From the NCBI GenBank assembly GCA_021821225.1, contig JAKACR010000150.1:1-6871 (forward strand): a stretch of DNA of 6,871 nt. Reading direction: 5' to 3'. Shown here piece by piece: positions 5,954-6,871 of this stretch (positions within the stretch are counted from its first letter, which is position 1; each line of letters begins with the position of its first letter). The notes below the pieces were generated by a model, which saw only the letters and a list, made by a program, of their open reading frames with translations, was not told the DNA's origin and ran no database searches. The translations under genes were made by a program, and so were the position numbers. The stretch comes from Bacillota bacterium (lineage in GTDB: Bacteria; Bacillota; Bacilli; Alicyclobacillales; SLC66).

Positions 5954-6871
5954 ATGGCATCGATGCAACATGCTTCACACAAGCATCCGACAAAGAGGGC
6001 GTTCATAACCGCCGTCGCACTTGCGGCGGCAATCGGCGCAGGACCTCCAGTCGCCGCGCTCGCCGCGCAGGGCGGACAAGCTGTCGTGTCGCATGCCGCG
6101 TATCTCAAGACATCCGCGCGGCTCGGCTGGAACAATCTGATCACGCTCGTTCCCGCAGGCACCGATATGAGCATCCTTCCAGGCGGCAGCGCATACTGGC
6201 TGCACGTCCGGCTGCCCGACGGAAAGACTGGCTACATCACGGCGGACCGGTACTACGTCCAGGTGCAACCGACGACCGCAGTCCTCCGGTCCGCACCGCC
6301 CACCGTGCGGCAGGCGACGTCATCTGCCGCAGGCAGCGCAATCATGCAGCGCGCGGCGTATCTGAAAACATCGCCGCAACTCGGATGGAACAACCTGATT
6401 TCTCTTGTGCCCGCGGGCACGCAGATGCAACTGCTGTCCGGCGGCAACGCATTCTGGCTGCATGTCCGGCTCCCGAACGGAAAGTCCGGCTATATCACCG
6501 GGAACCCGACCTACGTCAAAGTCACCGCAAAGACACCGGGCACACCGCAGAGTGCCTCTCCAAGCGCGTCTCAGGCGGCTTCCGGCGCCGGAAGTCAAAG
6601 CTCTGCCCCGAGTAGAGCAAACCTGTCCCAGGCGCCGTCAAGCGGCTTCTCTCCCCCCCCCGGCGTACATCTGGACCCGTCAATCACGCCCGTCGCCGGA
6701 ACAAGCGCAAGCCCGCAAGCCAAATTCCAGGCTGTTTTGCAGATTGCGCAAAGCAAACTCGGCACGCCGTACATCTGGGGACACAACGAAGACCGGGGAC
6801 AATACGGCTTTGACTGTTCGAACTACGTCGAATACGTCTTTCACCACGCACTCGGCTATCTTTTCTCCACG
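5954..6871 (+). CDS. Secreted NlpC/P60 peptidoglycan hydrolase with two SH3-like repeats, 3' part cut off by window edge
   Basis: An open frame of 306 codons runs from ATG 5954 to the window end. A basic start and hydrophobic segment (about residues 14-37) ending ALA-AQ form a Sec signal peptide, with probable cleavage after Ala37. Two SH3b-like wall-binding repeats follow: residues 44-105 and 129-190, nearly duplicate (both contain AAYLKTS, LGWNNLI, LVPAGT, WLHVRLP and GYIT), spaced 85 residues. A Ser/Ala/Pro/Gln-rich linker (about 192-255) includes a Pro triplet encoded by nine consecutive C. The catalytic NlpC/P60 domain begins near 256 with SKLGTPYIWG and FDCSNYVEYVF, Cys288 being the nucleophile; the His and third catalytic residue lie beyond the window. 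Such enzymes cut the D-Glu to diamino-acid bond in wall peptides. GGGGAGGA lies about 6 nt before the ATG. A second in-frame ATG (residue 4) is less well placed. It appears unrelated to the sqd operon. Confidence 0.92.
   Translation, partial: MASMQHASHKHPTKRAFITAVALAAAIGAGPPVAALAAQGGQAVVSHAAYLKTSARLGWNNLITLVPAGTDMSILPGGSAYWLHVRLPDGKTGYITADRYYVQVQPTTAVLRSAPPTVRQATSSAAGSAIMQRAAYLKTSPQLGWNNLISLVPAGTQMQLLSGGNAFWLHVRLPNGKSGYITGNPTYVKVTAKTPGTPQSASPSASQAASGAGSQSSAPSRANLSQAPSSGFSPPPGVHLDPSITPVAGTSASPQAKFQAVLQIAQSKLGTPYIWGHNEDRGQYGFDCSNYVEYVFHHALGYLFST
6653..6661 (+). repeat. Homopolymer of nine C in the linker of the NlpC/P60 gene
   Basis: Nine C in a row encode Pro234-236. Tracts of this length can slip during replication; a one-base change would alter the frame before the catalytic domain. 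It is also a place where sequencing or assembly error could occur, but the frame downstream reads into a correct NlpC/P60 motif, so the count here is probably right. Confidence 0.8.

Noticed and set aside
5854..6615. Plus-strand open frame of 253 codons overlapping the NlpC/P60 gene
   Set aside because: Arg-rich out-of-frame reading; the frame from 5954 has a signal peptide, SH3 repeats and the DCSN motif.

Overview
The window looks like a chromosomal segment from a moderately GC-rich Gram-positive (Firmicutes) bacterium, most plausibly Alicyclobacillus or a close relative. The grounds are a bacillithiol-type deacetylase (BshB2) with its YojF partner, strong GGAGG-type ribosome binding sites with GTG and TTG starts, a secreted SH3/NlpC-P60 wall hydrolase, and sulfolipid genes. 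Sulfoquinovosyl lipids have long been reported from the thermoacidophile now called Alicyclobacillus acidocaldarius. The taxon is inferred from gene content and was not tested.

Left half, minus strand, read from right to left: an exported SGNH/GDSL-type hydrolase (2206-1316), a YojF-like protein (1138-833), and the N-terminal 157 residues of BshB2 (471 to the left edge). The neighbouring yojF and bshB2 genes are separated by a hairpin-rich, non-coding element of about 245 bp (571-815) with terminal inverted repeats. A shorter relative of the same element (2343-2493), in opposite orientation and flanked by a 9-bp direct repeat, lies in the divergent intergenic region between the hydrolase and the sulfolipid genes.

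Right half, plus strand: sqdB (UDP-sulfoquinovose synthase, 2587-3735), an SqdX-like glycosyltransferase (3784-4950), and a LysR-type regulator of the CysL-like type (4947-5831) whose ATG overlaps the glycosyltransferase stop. Together they would make UDP-sulfoquinovose from UDP-glucose and sulfite and transfer the sugar to diacylglycerol, with a possible local sulfur-responsive regulator. After a 122-bp gap holding an inverted repeat comes the 5' part of a secreted NlpC/P60 hydrolase with two SH3-like repeats (5954 to the right edge).

The least ordinary content is the pair of related miniature elements, with competing stem-loops in the first copy, and the compact sqdB-sqdX-LysR operon next to thiol-biosynthesis genes. 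No rRNA, tRNA, CRISPR array or transposase gene was seen.
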